This document shows, piece by piece, positions 1 through 8,080 of a stretch of DNA of 20,355 nucleotides (the first letter of the stretch is position 1; every line of letters starts with the position of its first letter). The position numbers and the translations under genes were made by a program. Where the stretch lies: positions 1-20,355 of the forward strand of contig WJIV01000239.1 in the NCBI GenBank assembly GCA_014730055.1, given 5' to 3'. This DNA comes from Candidatus Bathyarchaeota archaeon (GTDB lineage Archaea; Thermoproteota; Bathyarchaeia; TCS64). Below the pieces are notes generated by a model that had not been told where the DNA came from, did no database searches, and saw only the letters and a list, made by a program, of their open reading frames with translations.

Positions 1-561
1 AGCTATCCTGACCTTAAGATTGCTCTGCTCCCCGATAACGACATAGTCCGGTCTCCGAAGCTCCCCTGATTTTATCTTATCCACGAGGATCTTACTCCCG
101 AACTCTGCCCCCTTCTCCTCGTCAGGAACCAGGTGTACACCGATCGCCAGGTCTAGATCCATATCCTGAGCTAACTCCATAAGGTGAATCATAACGGCGC
201 AGCTGCTTTTCATATCGCTGGATCCCCGTCCGAAAAGCCTGTTCTCCTCAAGAATTGGGGTCCATGGCTCTCGGGTCCATGCATCAGGCTTCGCTATAGG
301 CACCACGTCAAGGTGCCCGTTGAATATCAGAAGCTTCTCTGCATCCGGGTTGATTATGGCCTGTATTATGGGCCGGTCCTCTCCTCCATGGAACTCGGTC
401 TCTACCCCGATGTCCTCAAGGAGGCCCCTGGTGAAGTGCATAACCTCCTTCTCCTCACCTGACACGCTGGGTATGCTTATCAGGTCCTTAGCGATCTCAA
501 TAATACGGTTCCTATCTATCTTACTCAATGCTTTATCTAGACTCAAGGTGCTCACTACCAT
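1..561 (-). CDS. M20-family metallopeptidase/deacylase (partial, C-terminus outside window)
   Basis: This is the first 187 codons of an M20 (ArgE/DapE/carboxypeptidase-type) zinc hydrolase, read from a reverse-strand ATG; the rest lies beyond base 1. The visible metal-site motifs are GHLDVVP (His83, Asp85), GRGSSDMKS (Asp116, the bridging ligand) and PDEEKG (Glu148/Glu149, general base and ligand). The family hydrolyses amide bonds of acylated amino acids or peptides in the cytoplasm. The precise substrate (N-acetylornithine, N-succinyl-diaminopimelate, dipeptide) cannot be decided from this half. A TATA-like box sits about 20 bases upstream of the ATG and about 26 upstream of an in-frame GTG at 555, so the start may be the GTG. 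It lies 120 bases downstream of anmK on the same strand and probably has its own promoter. Confidence 0.88.
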   Translation of the reverse strand, partial: MVVSTLSLDKALSKIDRNRIIEIAKDLISIPSVSGEEKEVMHFTRGLLEDIGVETEFHGGEDRPIIQAIINPDAEKLLIFNGHLDVVPIAKPDAWTREPWTPILEENRLFGRGSSDMKSSCAVMIHLMELAQDMDLDLAIGVHLVPDEEKGAEFGSKILVDKIKSGELRRPDYVVIGEQSNLKVRIA

Positions 562-576
562 AGAAGGGTGTCTTAA

Positions 577-586
577 CTATATATTG
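577..586 (-). promoter_or_regulatory. TATA-like box for the M20 peptidase gene
   Basis: Reverse-strand AATATATAGT lies in the gap between anmK and the M20 gene. Its centre is about 20 bases from ATG 561 and 26 from GTG 555. The location and AT-rich core fit an archaeal TBP site; no experimental support. Confidence 0.4.
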
Positions 587-681
587 GGTTATCCTAGTTG
601 GAGAATTCAAATTTGATTGAGATTAGGCTAATTAGTACTAGGAGAAATAATTACTTTTTCTCAACCCTTTAACTGAATCTA

Positions 682-1878
682 TCAAAAATGCTGCTTTGTT
701 GGGGGACTGTAATAGACACCCAGCTTAACTTCTTTCTTAGCCCCGGTAGCGGCTGGAAGATTTGAGGGTGTATCCATTATGTATTCGTTGGCCAGTAGAG
801 CCATTAGAACGGCTTCCTTTGCCTCACTAGGTATGTCTAAGACATTGTAGTCCATTACCTTTACTCCGTCCAGAATTTCCCTGATCCTTGAGACCAGATT
901 AGGGTTCTTGGAGCCTCCTCCAGAAAGATAGACCTCATCTATGGGTCCTAAAAATTGATCATAAGCGTTACAGATGGTACGTGCTGTCAACTCGGTGACT
1001 GTTGAAATGAAATCTAAGTGGTTAATATTCATCTCACCAGCCTTTTTCAGTATATTTGAGGTATACTGTGCGCCGAAATCCTCCCTTCCTGTTGTCTTAG
1101 GAGGAAACTTTGAGTAATATGGGTGGTCAAGGAGTTTTCTCAAAAGCTGTTCATTAATCTTACCAAGACCAGCAATTTCACCACCTCTATCGAACTTCTT
1201 GGCCCCGTTGGTTATGAGTTCAATAGCGGCATCGATTATCATATTTCCAGGGCCTGTATCAAAGGCGATAACGTCCTCCCTGCTTGCTTCAGCAGGTAAG
1301 TAGGTGAGGTTTGCTATACCTCCAATATTCTGGAGAACCCTATTAGCCCTTTTATCCCTGTGGAGAACATAGTCAAGGTAAGGTGTCAAGGGTGCTCCTT
1401 GTCCCCCTGCTGTGATGTCCGCTTTCCTAAAGTCAGCTACAACAGGGATACCTGTTTTCATTGATATTACGGTTGGCTCGCCTATCTGTAGAGTCGATTT
1501 CTGGCTGAAACCAAGTAGTGATTCTGCTTCAGGCTCGTGCCATATGGTCTGTCCGTGACTACCTATAAGATCGACATCTTTGTAAGAAATATCTCTCTCT
1601 TCTAGGAAATTCTCTATACATTTAGCAAAATATTCACCGAGTAGAAAGTTTAGCTCACAGATCAGTTTGCTGTTCGATTGAGCAAGTGAGAAGGATTTGA
1701 AAATCTTTTCCCTAATTTCCTCGATGTATCCAAATGTTTTATGGTGTAAGAGTTCTATCCGGGCTTTCTCCCCCGACCCCTTTATATCTGTAAGAGCAAG
1801 CGTTACCCCGTCTACCGAGGTACCTGACATCAACCCAATTATTTTTCTCGATGCCCTCTCCCTAAGAACCATCATCAT
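682..1878 (-). CDS. anmK: anhydro-N-acetylmuramic acid kinase (AnmK)
   Basis: AnmK hydrolyses the 1,6-anhydro ring of anhydroMurNAc and phosphorylates it at O6, giving MurNAc-6-phosphate for MurQ. The 398-residue protein (bacterial forms are about 370) has the family signature GLMSGTSVDGV at 15-25, SHGQTIWHEP near 107-116, GGQGAPLTPYLD near 158-169, NIGGIANLTYL near 184-194, FDTGPGNMIIDA near 206-217 (Asp207 in the position expected for the catalytic base) and GGGSKNPNL for the nucleotide site. It has no signal peptide, so it is cytoplasmic. It starts at one of three consecutive ATGs behind GGGTG and overlaps the end of nagA by 17 bases, making it the last gene of the five-gene block. The substrate is surprising for an archaeon, because archaeal envelopes lack muramic acid. 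The family call is very secure; the in vivo substrate is inferred. Confidence 0.95.
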   Translation of the reverse strand: MMMVLRERASRKIIGLMSGTSVDGVTLALTDIKGSGEKARIELLHHKTFGYIEEIREKIFKSFSLAQSNSKLICELNFLLGEYFAKCIENFLEERDISYKDVDLIGSHGQTIWHEPEAESLLGFSQKSTLQIGEPTVISMKTGIPVVADFRKADITAGGQGAPLTPYLDYVLHRDKRANRVLQNIGGIANLTYLPAEASREDVIAFDTGPGNMIIDAAIELITNGAKKFDRGGEIAGLGKINEQLLRKLLDHPYYSKFPPKTTGREDFGAQYTSNILKKAGEMNINHLDFISTVTELTARTICNAYDQFLGPIDEVYLSGGGSKNPNLVSRIREILDGVKVMDYNVLDIPSEAKEAVLMALLANEYIMDTPSNLPAATGAKKEVKLGVYYSPPTKQHF

Positions 1879-3010
1879 ACACCCGTGTTCCTTCTACCCA
1901 AGTCTCCCGCACTAGAAAATCCCAATCCATCACAGTTATATCCGCATCATAACCCTCGCTAAGCCTACCTTTGACAGAGCTAAGTCCAAGGATCCTTGAT
2001 GGCGTCAACGTCGCCATCTGCACAGCCTCTGTCAAACTTATTCCAGCTTCCTCAATCATGGTCTTAACCGCTTGATTCAATCTTATACCGCTTCCAGCTA
2101 TCGTTCCATCAGCCAATCTCAGCTGACCATCCCTAACAAAAACGACCTTATTCCCTTGTTTATACTGCCCTTCAGGCAGACCAGCGGGCTTAATGCTGTC
2201 TGAAATCAGAGCTATACCCTGTCCCCCCTTCACTAGGGCTGCAATTCGTAGCGCAACGGGGTGAAGATGAACCCCATCTGCAATCAATTCTACTGTAACT
2301 CTCCCATCCGTAAGGGCGACTCCGACTATTCCGGGTTCCCTGTGATGGAAGCCACGCATCCCGTTAAAAAGGTGAGATATGTGGTTAAGACCAAGATCGA
2401 TTGCTTCTTTTGCCTCCTCAAACAGAGCATTAGTGTGACCGGCTGAGACGGTTACCCCCGATTCTGACAGATATTTGATGGCCTCAAGTCCTTCATCAAT
2501 CTCAGGTGCAATGGTCACTATTTTTATCAGGCCGTTTCCCGCTAGGACCATGTCTTTCAACTCATTCAAGTCTAACTTTCGAATATGAGCCTCGTCTTGT
2601 GCCCCTTTTTTCTTATGGCTCAGATACGGACCTTCCAAGTGTATTCCAAGTAGTTTAGCTCCTGGGAGATCACGATATGCTGAAATTTGTTTTATGGTGT
2701 TCACAGATTTGCTTTGACTCGACGAGTGAGTGGTGGCGAGGAACCCTGTTACACCTCCCTCTGCGAGGTACTTGGATATCGTGTCCATGGCCTTAGGTGT
2801 GGGGTCCATAAAATCATAGCCTAGTGCCCCATGAATATGGATATCAATTAGACCAGGGCAAATTATTGCGTCATCGTGCTCAATAACCTGTCCTTCCACG
2901 CTTCTTTTTGGTCCTGCGTAAGAAATTTTTCCACCATGAAGTTCAACCTGCCCTCGGCTAATTAGCTCAACTGGGGTAATGACTGTCCCTCTCAATACCG
3001 TCTTGTTCAA
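1862..3010 (-). CDS. nagA: N-acetylglucosamine-6-phosphate deacetylase
   Basis: NagA removes acetate from GlcNAc-6-phosphate to give glucosamine-6-phosphate, the step after MurQ in MurNAc catabolism. It is a 382-residue amidohydrolase-superfamily protein of typical length. Metal and active-site motifs are all present: DIHIHG (His58, His60), HLEGPY (Glu126), SAGHTNA (His192), SHLFNGM (His213) and ISDS (Asp271, general acid/base). The ATG overlaps the stop of the upstream NamZ gene by 4 bases and its 3' end overlaps anmK, indicating co-transcription and translational coupling. The next enzyme, GlcN6P deaminase (NagB) or another GlcN6P user, is not in this window. Confidence 0.95.
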   Translation of the reverse strand: MNKTVLRGTVITPVELISRGQVELHGGKISYAGPKRSVEGQVIEHDDAIICPGLIDIHIHGALGYDFMDPTPKAMDTISKYLAEGGVTGFLATTHSSSQSKSVNTIKQISAYRDLPGAKLLGIHLEGPYLSHKKKGAQDEAHIRKLDLNELKDMVLAGNGLIKIVTIAPEIDEGLEAIKYLSESGVTVSAGHTNALFEEAKEAIDLGLNHISHLFNGMRGFHHREPGIVGVALTDGRVTVELIADGVHLHPVALRIAALVKGGQGIALISDSIKPAGLPEGQYKQGNKVVFVRDGQLRLADGTIAGSGIRLNQAVKTMIEEAGISLTEAVQMATLTPSRILGLSSVKGRLSEGYDADITVMDWDFLVRETWVEGTRVYDDGS

Positions 3011-4170
3011 TTTCTCAAGTCACCGTAAATCAAGTATCTCTCTCGCTTCTTCTCGAACCTCTTAAGCGGTGTATACCATTCGTCTATTATTTTTTCAACA
3101 GGCTTTCCTTGTTGAAGATCTTCTCTCAGCTTATCTGAGCCTGCAAGCAGATCAAAATGTCGTCTTCTATCATAGGTCGGTTCATTGAATTCAAAATCAG
3201 GGTAAATTTCAATGGCTGTAGATATCATGTGGAGCCCAGTCTTAACAGATTCAAAAGAATCCCTATCTGTGACGTGAACCTGAACACCTTCACAGCGCCG
3301 TTCCTCATATCTCCAGAATGTGGGTGTGAAAAAACATGATCTAAAGCGTACTCCTTGTATTCCCATTCTGTTCAGAGCCTTCGCCCATTTTCTTCCATCC
3401 ATATTGGGGGAACCTATTAGCTCAAAGGGTCTTGTTGTTCCTCTACCCTCTGAGATGTTTAAGCCCTCGAAAAAGCAGGTCCCGGGATAAACTGTTGCTG
3501 TATCAAGGTGTGGTAGATTCGGGCTGGGTAGCACCCAGGGTAAGCCTGTGTCGTCGAACCACATCCATCTCTCCCAGTTCCTCATGTTTACGATATCCAG
3601 GTCACATTGAATATTTCCATTAATTAGTTGAGCCATCTCTCCTATTGTTAAACCGTGCCTAACCGGTATCTTATGTAATCCTATGAAGGACTCGAAGCCT
3701 TCTTCTAGAATATTTCCCTCGATGTCCCTTCCATTTATCGGATTAGGCCTGTCAAGAACTATCATTTTCAACCCTTCCTCTCTGCATGCCTCCATACAGT
3801 AGGTTAAGGTCGAGACATATGTGTAGAATCTTGCTCCACAGTCCTGAATATCGAATACCAGGGTATCTAATCCATCCAGCATCTGAGAGGTAGGTTTAAC
3901 GAGTTCCCCGTAGAGGCTGTAAACGGGTAGCCCGGTTTTTTCATCGACGTGCTGATCTACAGGTAAAGCGTCCTGAATATCGCCCCTAGCGCCGTGCTCA
4001 GGGCCAAATACTACCTTCAGTTTTATCTTTGGGTTTCTCCAGAGAGCATCTATATTCTGTTCCAGTTCCACTGTGACCCCTGTGGGGTTCGTAACTAAGC
4101 CTATCTGGTATTTTCCAAGGTAATCCTCAGGTTCCTCGAGAAGTACATCAAGGCCATTTAGAACACTCAT
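3007..4170 (-). CDS. namZ: DUF1343 exo-beta-N-acetylmuramidase (NamZ-like, GH171)
   Basis: The 387-residue protein matches the DUF1343 family throughout: GLVTNPTGV near 24-32, FGPEHGARGD near 55-64 (Glu58 is the candidate catalytic acid), TGLPVYSLYG near 79-88, FDIQDCGARFYTY near 106-118, then LDRPNPI and PVRHGLTIGE. The characterised family member, Bacillus subtilis NamZ, releases MurNAc from the non-reducing end of MurNAc-GlcNAc. Unlike secreted bacterial versions, this one starts directly at the family core with no signal peptide, so the disaccharide would be split in the cytoplasm. Its ATG overlaps the murQ stop by 4 bases and its stop overlaps the nagA start by 4. The operon context strongly supports the muramidase role; activity on another uronic or amino-sugar glycoside cannot be excluded. 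Confidence 0.9.
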   Translation of the reverse strand: MSVLNGLDVLLEEPEDYLGKYQIGLVTNPTGVTVELEQNIDALWRNPKIKLKVVFGPEHGARGDIQDALPVDQHVDEKTGLPVYSLYGELVKPTSQMLDGLDTLVFDIQDCGARFYTYVSTLTYCMEACREEGLKMIVLDRPNPINGRDIEGNILEEGFESFIGLHKIPVRHGLTIGEMAQLINGNIQCDLDIVNMRNWERWMWFDDTGLPWVLPSPNLPHLDTATVYPGTCFFEGLNISEGRGTTRPFELIGSPNMDGRKWAKALNRMGIQGVRFRSCFFTPTFWRYEERRCEGVQVHVTDRDSFESVKTGLHMISTAIEIYPDFEFNEPTYDRRRHFDLLAGSDKLREDLQQGKPVEKIIDEWYTPLKRFEKKRERYLIYGDLRN

Positions 4171-5093
4171 TTTCCACTCAAACCTTTACCCTGTTTACTA
4201 TCTGCCAGTATTTCGCGGATGGTATAGTTTTTTTCCAGCTTACTTTTAGCCTCGCAAGTCTCAAGCTCTGTTAGAGATAAGATAAGAGCTGCCCTAACAT
4301 CCCATTCACCTTTCTCTAGAAGTCTTTTTGCCTCCTCTTCAGATACACAGGCTAATTTACGGATGATCTGGATACTTCTCTCGACCAGCTTTTCGTTCCA
4401 TGCCTGGACCCCCACCATGTATCCGTCGTATACCAGACCCATCTTGATCAATGCTGTTGTTGTTATCATGTTGAGCACCATCTTCTGGGCTGTCCCAGCT
4501 TTCATACGTGTTGAGCCGGCGACAACCTCCGGACCCGTAATAACCTCAATAGGCACGGTTACTTGCTTTGACAGAGGAGTATCAGGGTTGCATGATAGAC
4601 CTATAGTCTGGTTGCCATTATCAGCAGCGTACTTAATTGCACCAATAACAAAGGGAGTTGAGCCCGAGGCAGAGACCCCGAATATTAGATCGTCCTTAAC
4701 TATACCGGCTTCCTTCAATGCTTTTTCTCCTCCTTCCTCGGAGTCCTCCGCTGCCTCAATTGACCTGAAAACTGCTTCTCTTCCACCAGCAATTATAGCC
4801 TGAAACCTTTTCGGAGGAATACCGTAGGTAGGAGGAATCTCAGCTGCCTCCAGTACACCCATCCTGCCACTGGTTCCCGACCCGATAAAGTATACATTAC
4901 CGCCAATTCTCAGGGTATCTATAACCCTCCTCACCGCTTCCCCTATCCTATCCAGCTCTAGTGAGATGGCGTCCGTGATCTTGGAGTCCTCCCTGTTAAT
5001 TATCTCAAGTATTTCAGGAATGCTTCTCAGGTCAATACCCTCAGAAAGAGGGTTTCTTTGCTCGGTTTTCCTCTTATTCAAGACTTGTTTCAA
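4167..5093 (-). CDS. murQ: N-acetylmuramic acid 6-phosphate etherase
   Basis: MurQ cleaves the lactyl ether of MurNAc-6-phosphate, giving GlcNAc-6-phosphate and D-lactate. The 308-residue SIS-domain protein carries the phosphosugar-binding FIGSGTSGRMG (69-79), LEAAEIPPTYG with Glu85, and AAEDSEE with Glu116. The 31-residue spacing matches the catalytic pair Glu83/Glu114 of E. coli MurQ. GSTRMKAGTAQKMVLNM, typical of the family, and a C-terminal helical segment are also present. The start is a TTG directly after GAGGAGGC, within the last 20 bases of the upstream kinase; an in-frame TTG four codons downstream is a possible alternative. MurQ is diagnostic for MurNAc metabolism because no other physiological substrate is known for it. 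Confidence 0.95.
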   Translation of the reverse strand: MKQVLNKRKTEQRNPLSEGIDLRSIPEILEIINREDSKITDAISLELDRIGEAVRRVIDTLRIGGNVYFIGSGTSGRMGVLEAAEIPPTYGIPPKRFQAIIAGGREAVFRSIEAAEDSEEGGEKALKEAGIVKDDLIFGVSASGSTPFVIGAIKYAADNGNQTIGLSCNPDTPLSKQVTVPIEVITGPEVVAGSTRMKAGTAQKMVLNMITTTALIKMGLVYDGYMVGVQAWNEKLVERSIQIIRKLACVSEEEAKRLLEKGEWDVRAALILSLTELETCEAKSKLEKNYTIREILADSKQGKGLSGK

Positions 5094-6033
5094 GCCTCCT
5101 CAAAATATCATAAGTAATCTCTACCCCGAGTTTCTTCAGAGCCAATAGGCAGGAACCGATATCCGCGTTAAACCTGGGAGAAATAAAGTAACACTCTGGG
5201 GCCTGTCTTCTGATCACTTCTTCTAATGCAATAGTATACGGCCCTGATTTCTGAAATACTCCTCCATTAAATGCGATAGGGAATTCTTCAACCAGATTAA
5301 GCCTCCTTATCACAGCCTGAGCAACAAGACCAAGTTCCCCCCCAGCCTCGGCTAGCACAAGATTAGCCACCTCGTCACCTTGGTTAGCGACCTCCCTGAC
5401 GGTTGGTACAAGCCTCGCGAAATCACGGGGCTCTCTACATTGAGAGTAAGCCCAGTCGATAATGTCCTCAACTCTATTCAACCCGAGTTTATTCAATACC
5501 TGTTGAGTTAGATTTGTATCAGGGCCTCTTCCATCAAATGCTTTCAATATGCTGATTATTGCATTTCTACCTATGGTGTAGCCACTTCCTTCATCCCCTA
5601 ACCTCCATCCCCATCCGCCTGCCCTAGCTGTTTGTCCTACCTGGTTCTCACCATAAACGATGGAGCCTGTACCTGCTACTACAATTACTCCGTGTCTGCA
5701 GGCAGTAGCACCCGCTAGAGCTGACTTTGCGTCGGACACAATCTCTTTTTCACCTAGGCTATCTGGAAGAGTATTAAGCAGTTCATCTCTGAGTTTCGAT
5801 CTATCGGTCCCGGCTATTCCCAGTACACTTGCCTTGAGGCCTCCTATTCCAGTTTTCTTAATGACTTCATCGACAGCTCTCATAATGTTGTTTCTCGATT
5901 TATCAACACCCACCGTAATTGGGTTTGATGGCCCTCCCGTTCCCGAGGCAATAAATAATCCATCTAGACTAACAACACTGCATCTTGTCCCAGATCCCCC
6001 GCCATCTACACCTAGTACAAATTCGCTGGACAA
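5074..6033 (-). CDS. BadF/BadG-type sugar kinase, MurK-like (MurNAc/GlcNAc kinase)
   Basis: This 319-residue ASKHA-fold kinase has the phosphate-1 loop DGGGSGTR (10-17), phosphate-2 VAGTGS near 119-124, the GGWGWRLGDEGSGYTIGR block typical of GlcNAc kinase-like BadF proteins, and NGGVF of the adenosine site. In Clostridium acetobutylicum a family member (MurK) encoded beside MurQ phosphorylates both MurNAc and GlcNAc at O6. Here too the gene abuts murQ, so the likely job is phosphorylating the MurNAc and GlcNAc released by NamZ. The only plausible early start is TTG at 6033. There is no clear TATA box at the leaderless distance, although TTTTAAG at 6064-6070 could serve with a short leader. 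It is the first gene of the overlapping block, 33 bases after the helicase gene. Confidence 0.88.
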   Translation of the reverse strand: MSSEFVLGVDGGGSGTRCSVVSLDGLFIASGTGGPSNPITVGVDKSRNNIMRAVDEVIKKTGIGGLKASVLGIAGTDRSKLRDELLNTLPDSLGEKEIVSDAKSALAGATACRHGVIVVAGTGSIVYGENQVGQTARAGGWGWRLGDEGSGYTIGRNAIISILKAFDGRGPDTNLTQQVLNKLGLNRVEDIIDWAYSQCREPRDFARLVPTVREVANQGDEVANLVLAEAGGELGLVAQAVIRRLNLVEEFPIAFNGGVFQKSGPYTIALEEVIRRQAPECYFISPRFNADIGSCLLALKKLGVEITYDILRRLETSLE

Positions 6034-6066
6034 GTTTACTTCGATTAACTCTCTCTCTTCAGGACC

Positions 6067-8034
6067 TTAAAATCTCTGCTGCGTTGCTCTGCTGGTGTGT
6101 CTTATCTTAGGTTCACGGCCCTGAGCCCATTTAGAGATCAATCTCATGTTCTCCGCGTACCTTCTATCCAGAAGCCAGTAATGGCACCAGTCGTCGCTTC
6201 CTCTTATACCCCTCCCCAGGCTCTGGTTAGCTGCCCGGAAGGCGTCCATTGTGTACCATTTGTTACCCAGCCCCCTTCTTATCCGGTTGAAGTACCTGAT
6301 CTGTGCCTTAACAAGCGGGTCCCCGTAGTTTGCGTAGGGGACGCCAACAAGGAATATTGCTCTGGCCTGGTCATGAGGAAAGTTACTTCCCTCACTGTTT
6401 CTCCCACGGAATACGCAGCATAGTACCGCCCCTCCTATACTTACTGCCATGCGCTTGTACCTATCAACGATGTCCCTGTTCTGGTGCGCGTTGCTTCCTT
6501 CCCTGAATAGCTGCTTCCCACCCAGATACATCCTTCCGCTGGATGACCTTAGAATGCCTTTCCTTGACCAGGTATCCAGGCACTGGTTCATAAACCCTCG
6601 CTGGGTGAAGAAGATCAGGGCTCCCTGTCTAACATCGTTTAGGTCCTCTGAGATTATCTCTCCCATATGAGTTATCATTTCGTCCGTCCTTTCGCGGTAG
6701 CTGCTTGTTACCCCTGTCTCCACAATCATCTTTATATTGTCGCTCTTCTGGATGTTGGGGTAAGCTTTCTGGAGGGAATTCTCTTGCCCGATTATCTCGG
6801 AGAAAATATCTATTGGGCTTAGGGTACCGCTCATAATGAGCACACCATCGGCTTCCTCAATTACTGGCTCTATGGCTAGACTTGGATCGAGGCACCTGTA
6901 TTCTATCACAGGGGCGCCGTAATAGTTCCTTGTGTAGAGTGCGACATATTTTTCTTTCATGCTGGTCTGCAGAAGCTCAAGAAACTCAAGCAAGCCGTTG
7001 AGATATGAGACAGGGGGATTCCCAGCCTTGCTCTTGTACGTCCTGATGGGGTCAACAAGTGGAGCATGACTATCCATGAAATTGGATATTGGCATCCCTA
7101 ATGCAAGCTCCAGGTCTCTCTCAAGTTGTTCCGGAGAGATTAGCCTTGATTTCCCAGTATCTGTTCTAAGGAGGTGCTCCCCGATCCTGTTGATGAATCT
7201 GGGTGATTTTCCTATCAGCTTAAGCTCCTCAGCTGCAGCGCTAAGAATCCTCTCACTCAGGGTATCGCTGAGAATATCTTGTCCTACCTGGTCTATGTTA
7301 TGCCCCTCGTCTAGGACAAGAATCTTCCCCTCAAGATCCAGACCAATCATCATCCTGATCATGTGGTCGAAGATGTAAGGATACGGGGCTACTATGATCT
7401 TGCTGTGCTTAGCCATGTTCCTTGCAAGGAAGTAAGGACAGAGTTTTAGTCTACGTCCCTGCCGGATGAGTTCCCCTTTATCTAGGATTGGTGGTATGTT
7501 ACGTGGAACCCGATCTATTTCAGAGGTATAAGGGCACTCATCATCCTTCCTTAGACTATGACACATCTCAAGGGCTTCATTTGCGGGTAGATCCCTGCAC
7601 TCGGGGTTGATGCATAGATGCCCGCGGCTGGCTAGATTGACCGCTGTATATGTTTCCCCTGATTTCTCGTTTATCTTTTGAAGCTCTAAGAGAACCTGCC
7701 TGACCTGTTCATGCGTCCTTGTGGCGTATATAATCTGCTTACCCGTCGGTAGTAGACAGCTGAGGCAGCTTATGGTCTTCCCGAAACCGTTGCATGCCTC
7801 CGCGATCAGAACTTTGCCTTCTGCAACAGTCCCCTCGATATCCTTCATAAATTCTACTTGGGGTTGATACGGTTGATACGGAAAAAGCCTCTTCCATCCC
7901 TTTTCCTCAGTTTTTTTCGTATTACTGAAATCTATTCTTAGGTGGCTCTCGCATCCTCTGCAGAATCCGTCTCTCTCATACTCCTCCACCGTGTAGGTTT
8001 CACCGCATCTTGGACATATTATGGAGGCAGGCAT
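6067..8034 (-). CDS. XPD/DinG-family iron-sulfur DNA helicase with N-terminal zinc knuckle
   Basis: This is a 655-residue superfamily 2 helicase of the Rad3/XPD type, predicted to unwind DNA 5'-3'. It begins with a CPRC (7-10)/CRGC (25-28) zinc knuckle, which typical archaeal XPD proteins do not have. A linker follows, then Q-like YQPQ, Walker A EACNGFGKT (79-87), YATRTH (103-108), a cysteine-rich Fe-S segment (Cys141, 146, 158, 167 and CPYF at 199), Walker B LDEGHN (240-245), SGTLSP, GRNSEGSNF and SLGRGIRGSDDW (motif VI). The Walker motifs deviate from the usual EAGTGTGKT and DEAH. A TATA-like TTTAAA lies about 27 bases upstream of the ATG. The gene is sandwiched between an orphan permease and the muramic acid genes. 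It could be a repair helicase or a divergent paralogue; its specific role is unknown. Confidence 0.9.
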   Translation of the reverse strand: MPASIICPRCGETYTVEEYERDGFCRGCESHLRIDFSNTKKTEEKGWKRLFPYQPYQPQVEFMKDIEGTVAEGKVLIAEACNGFGKTISCLSCLLPTGKQIIYATRTHEQVRQVLLELQKINEKSGETYTAVNLASRGHLCINPECRDLPANEALEMCHSLRKDDECPYTSEIDRVPRNIPPILDKGELIRQGRRLKLCPYFLARNMAKHSKIIVAPYPYIFDHMIRMMIGLDLEGKILVLDEGHNIDQVGQDILSDTLSERILSAAAEELKLIGKSPRFINRIGEHLLRTDTGKSRLISPEQLERDLELALGMPISNFMDSHAPLVDPIRTYKSKAGNPPVSYLNGLLEFLELLQTSMKEKYVALYTRNYYGAPVIEYRCLDPSLAIEPVIEEADGVLIMSGTLSPIDIFSEIIGQENSLQKAYPNIQKSDNIKMIVETGVTSSYRERTDEMITHMGEIISEDLNDVRQGALIFFTQRGFMNQCLDTWSRKGILRSSSGRMYLGGKQLFREGSNAHQNRDIVDRYKRMAVSIGGAVLCCVFRGRNSEGSNFPHDQARAIFLVGVPYANYGDPLVKAQIRYFNRIRRGLGNKWYTMDAFRAANQSLGRGIRGSDDWCHYWLLDRRYAENMRLISKWAQGREPKIRHTSRATQQRF

Positions 8035-8057
8035 TGCACTACGTTAATACGGATGCT

Positions 8058-8067
8058 CAATTTAAAC
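8058..8067 (-). promoter_or_regulatory. TATA-like box for the XPD-like helicase gene
   Basis: Reverse-strand CGTTTAAATT is centred about 28 bases upstream of ATG 8034. This is the spacing expected for a leaderless archaeal mRNA. Confidence 0.4.
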
Positions 8068-8080
8068 GACTTGATTGCGC

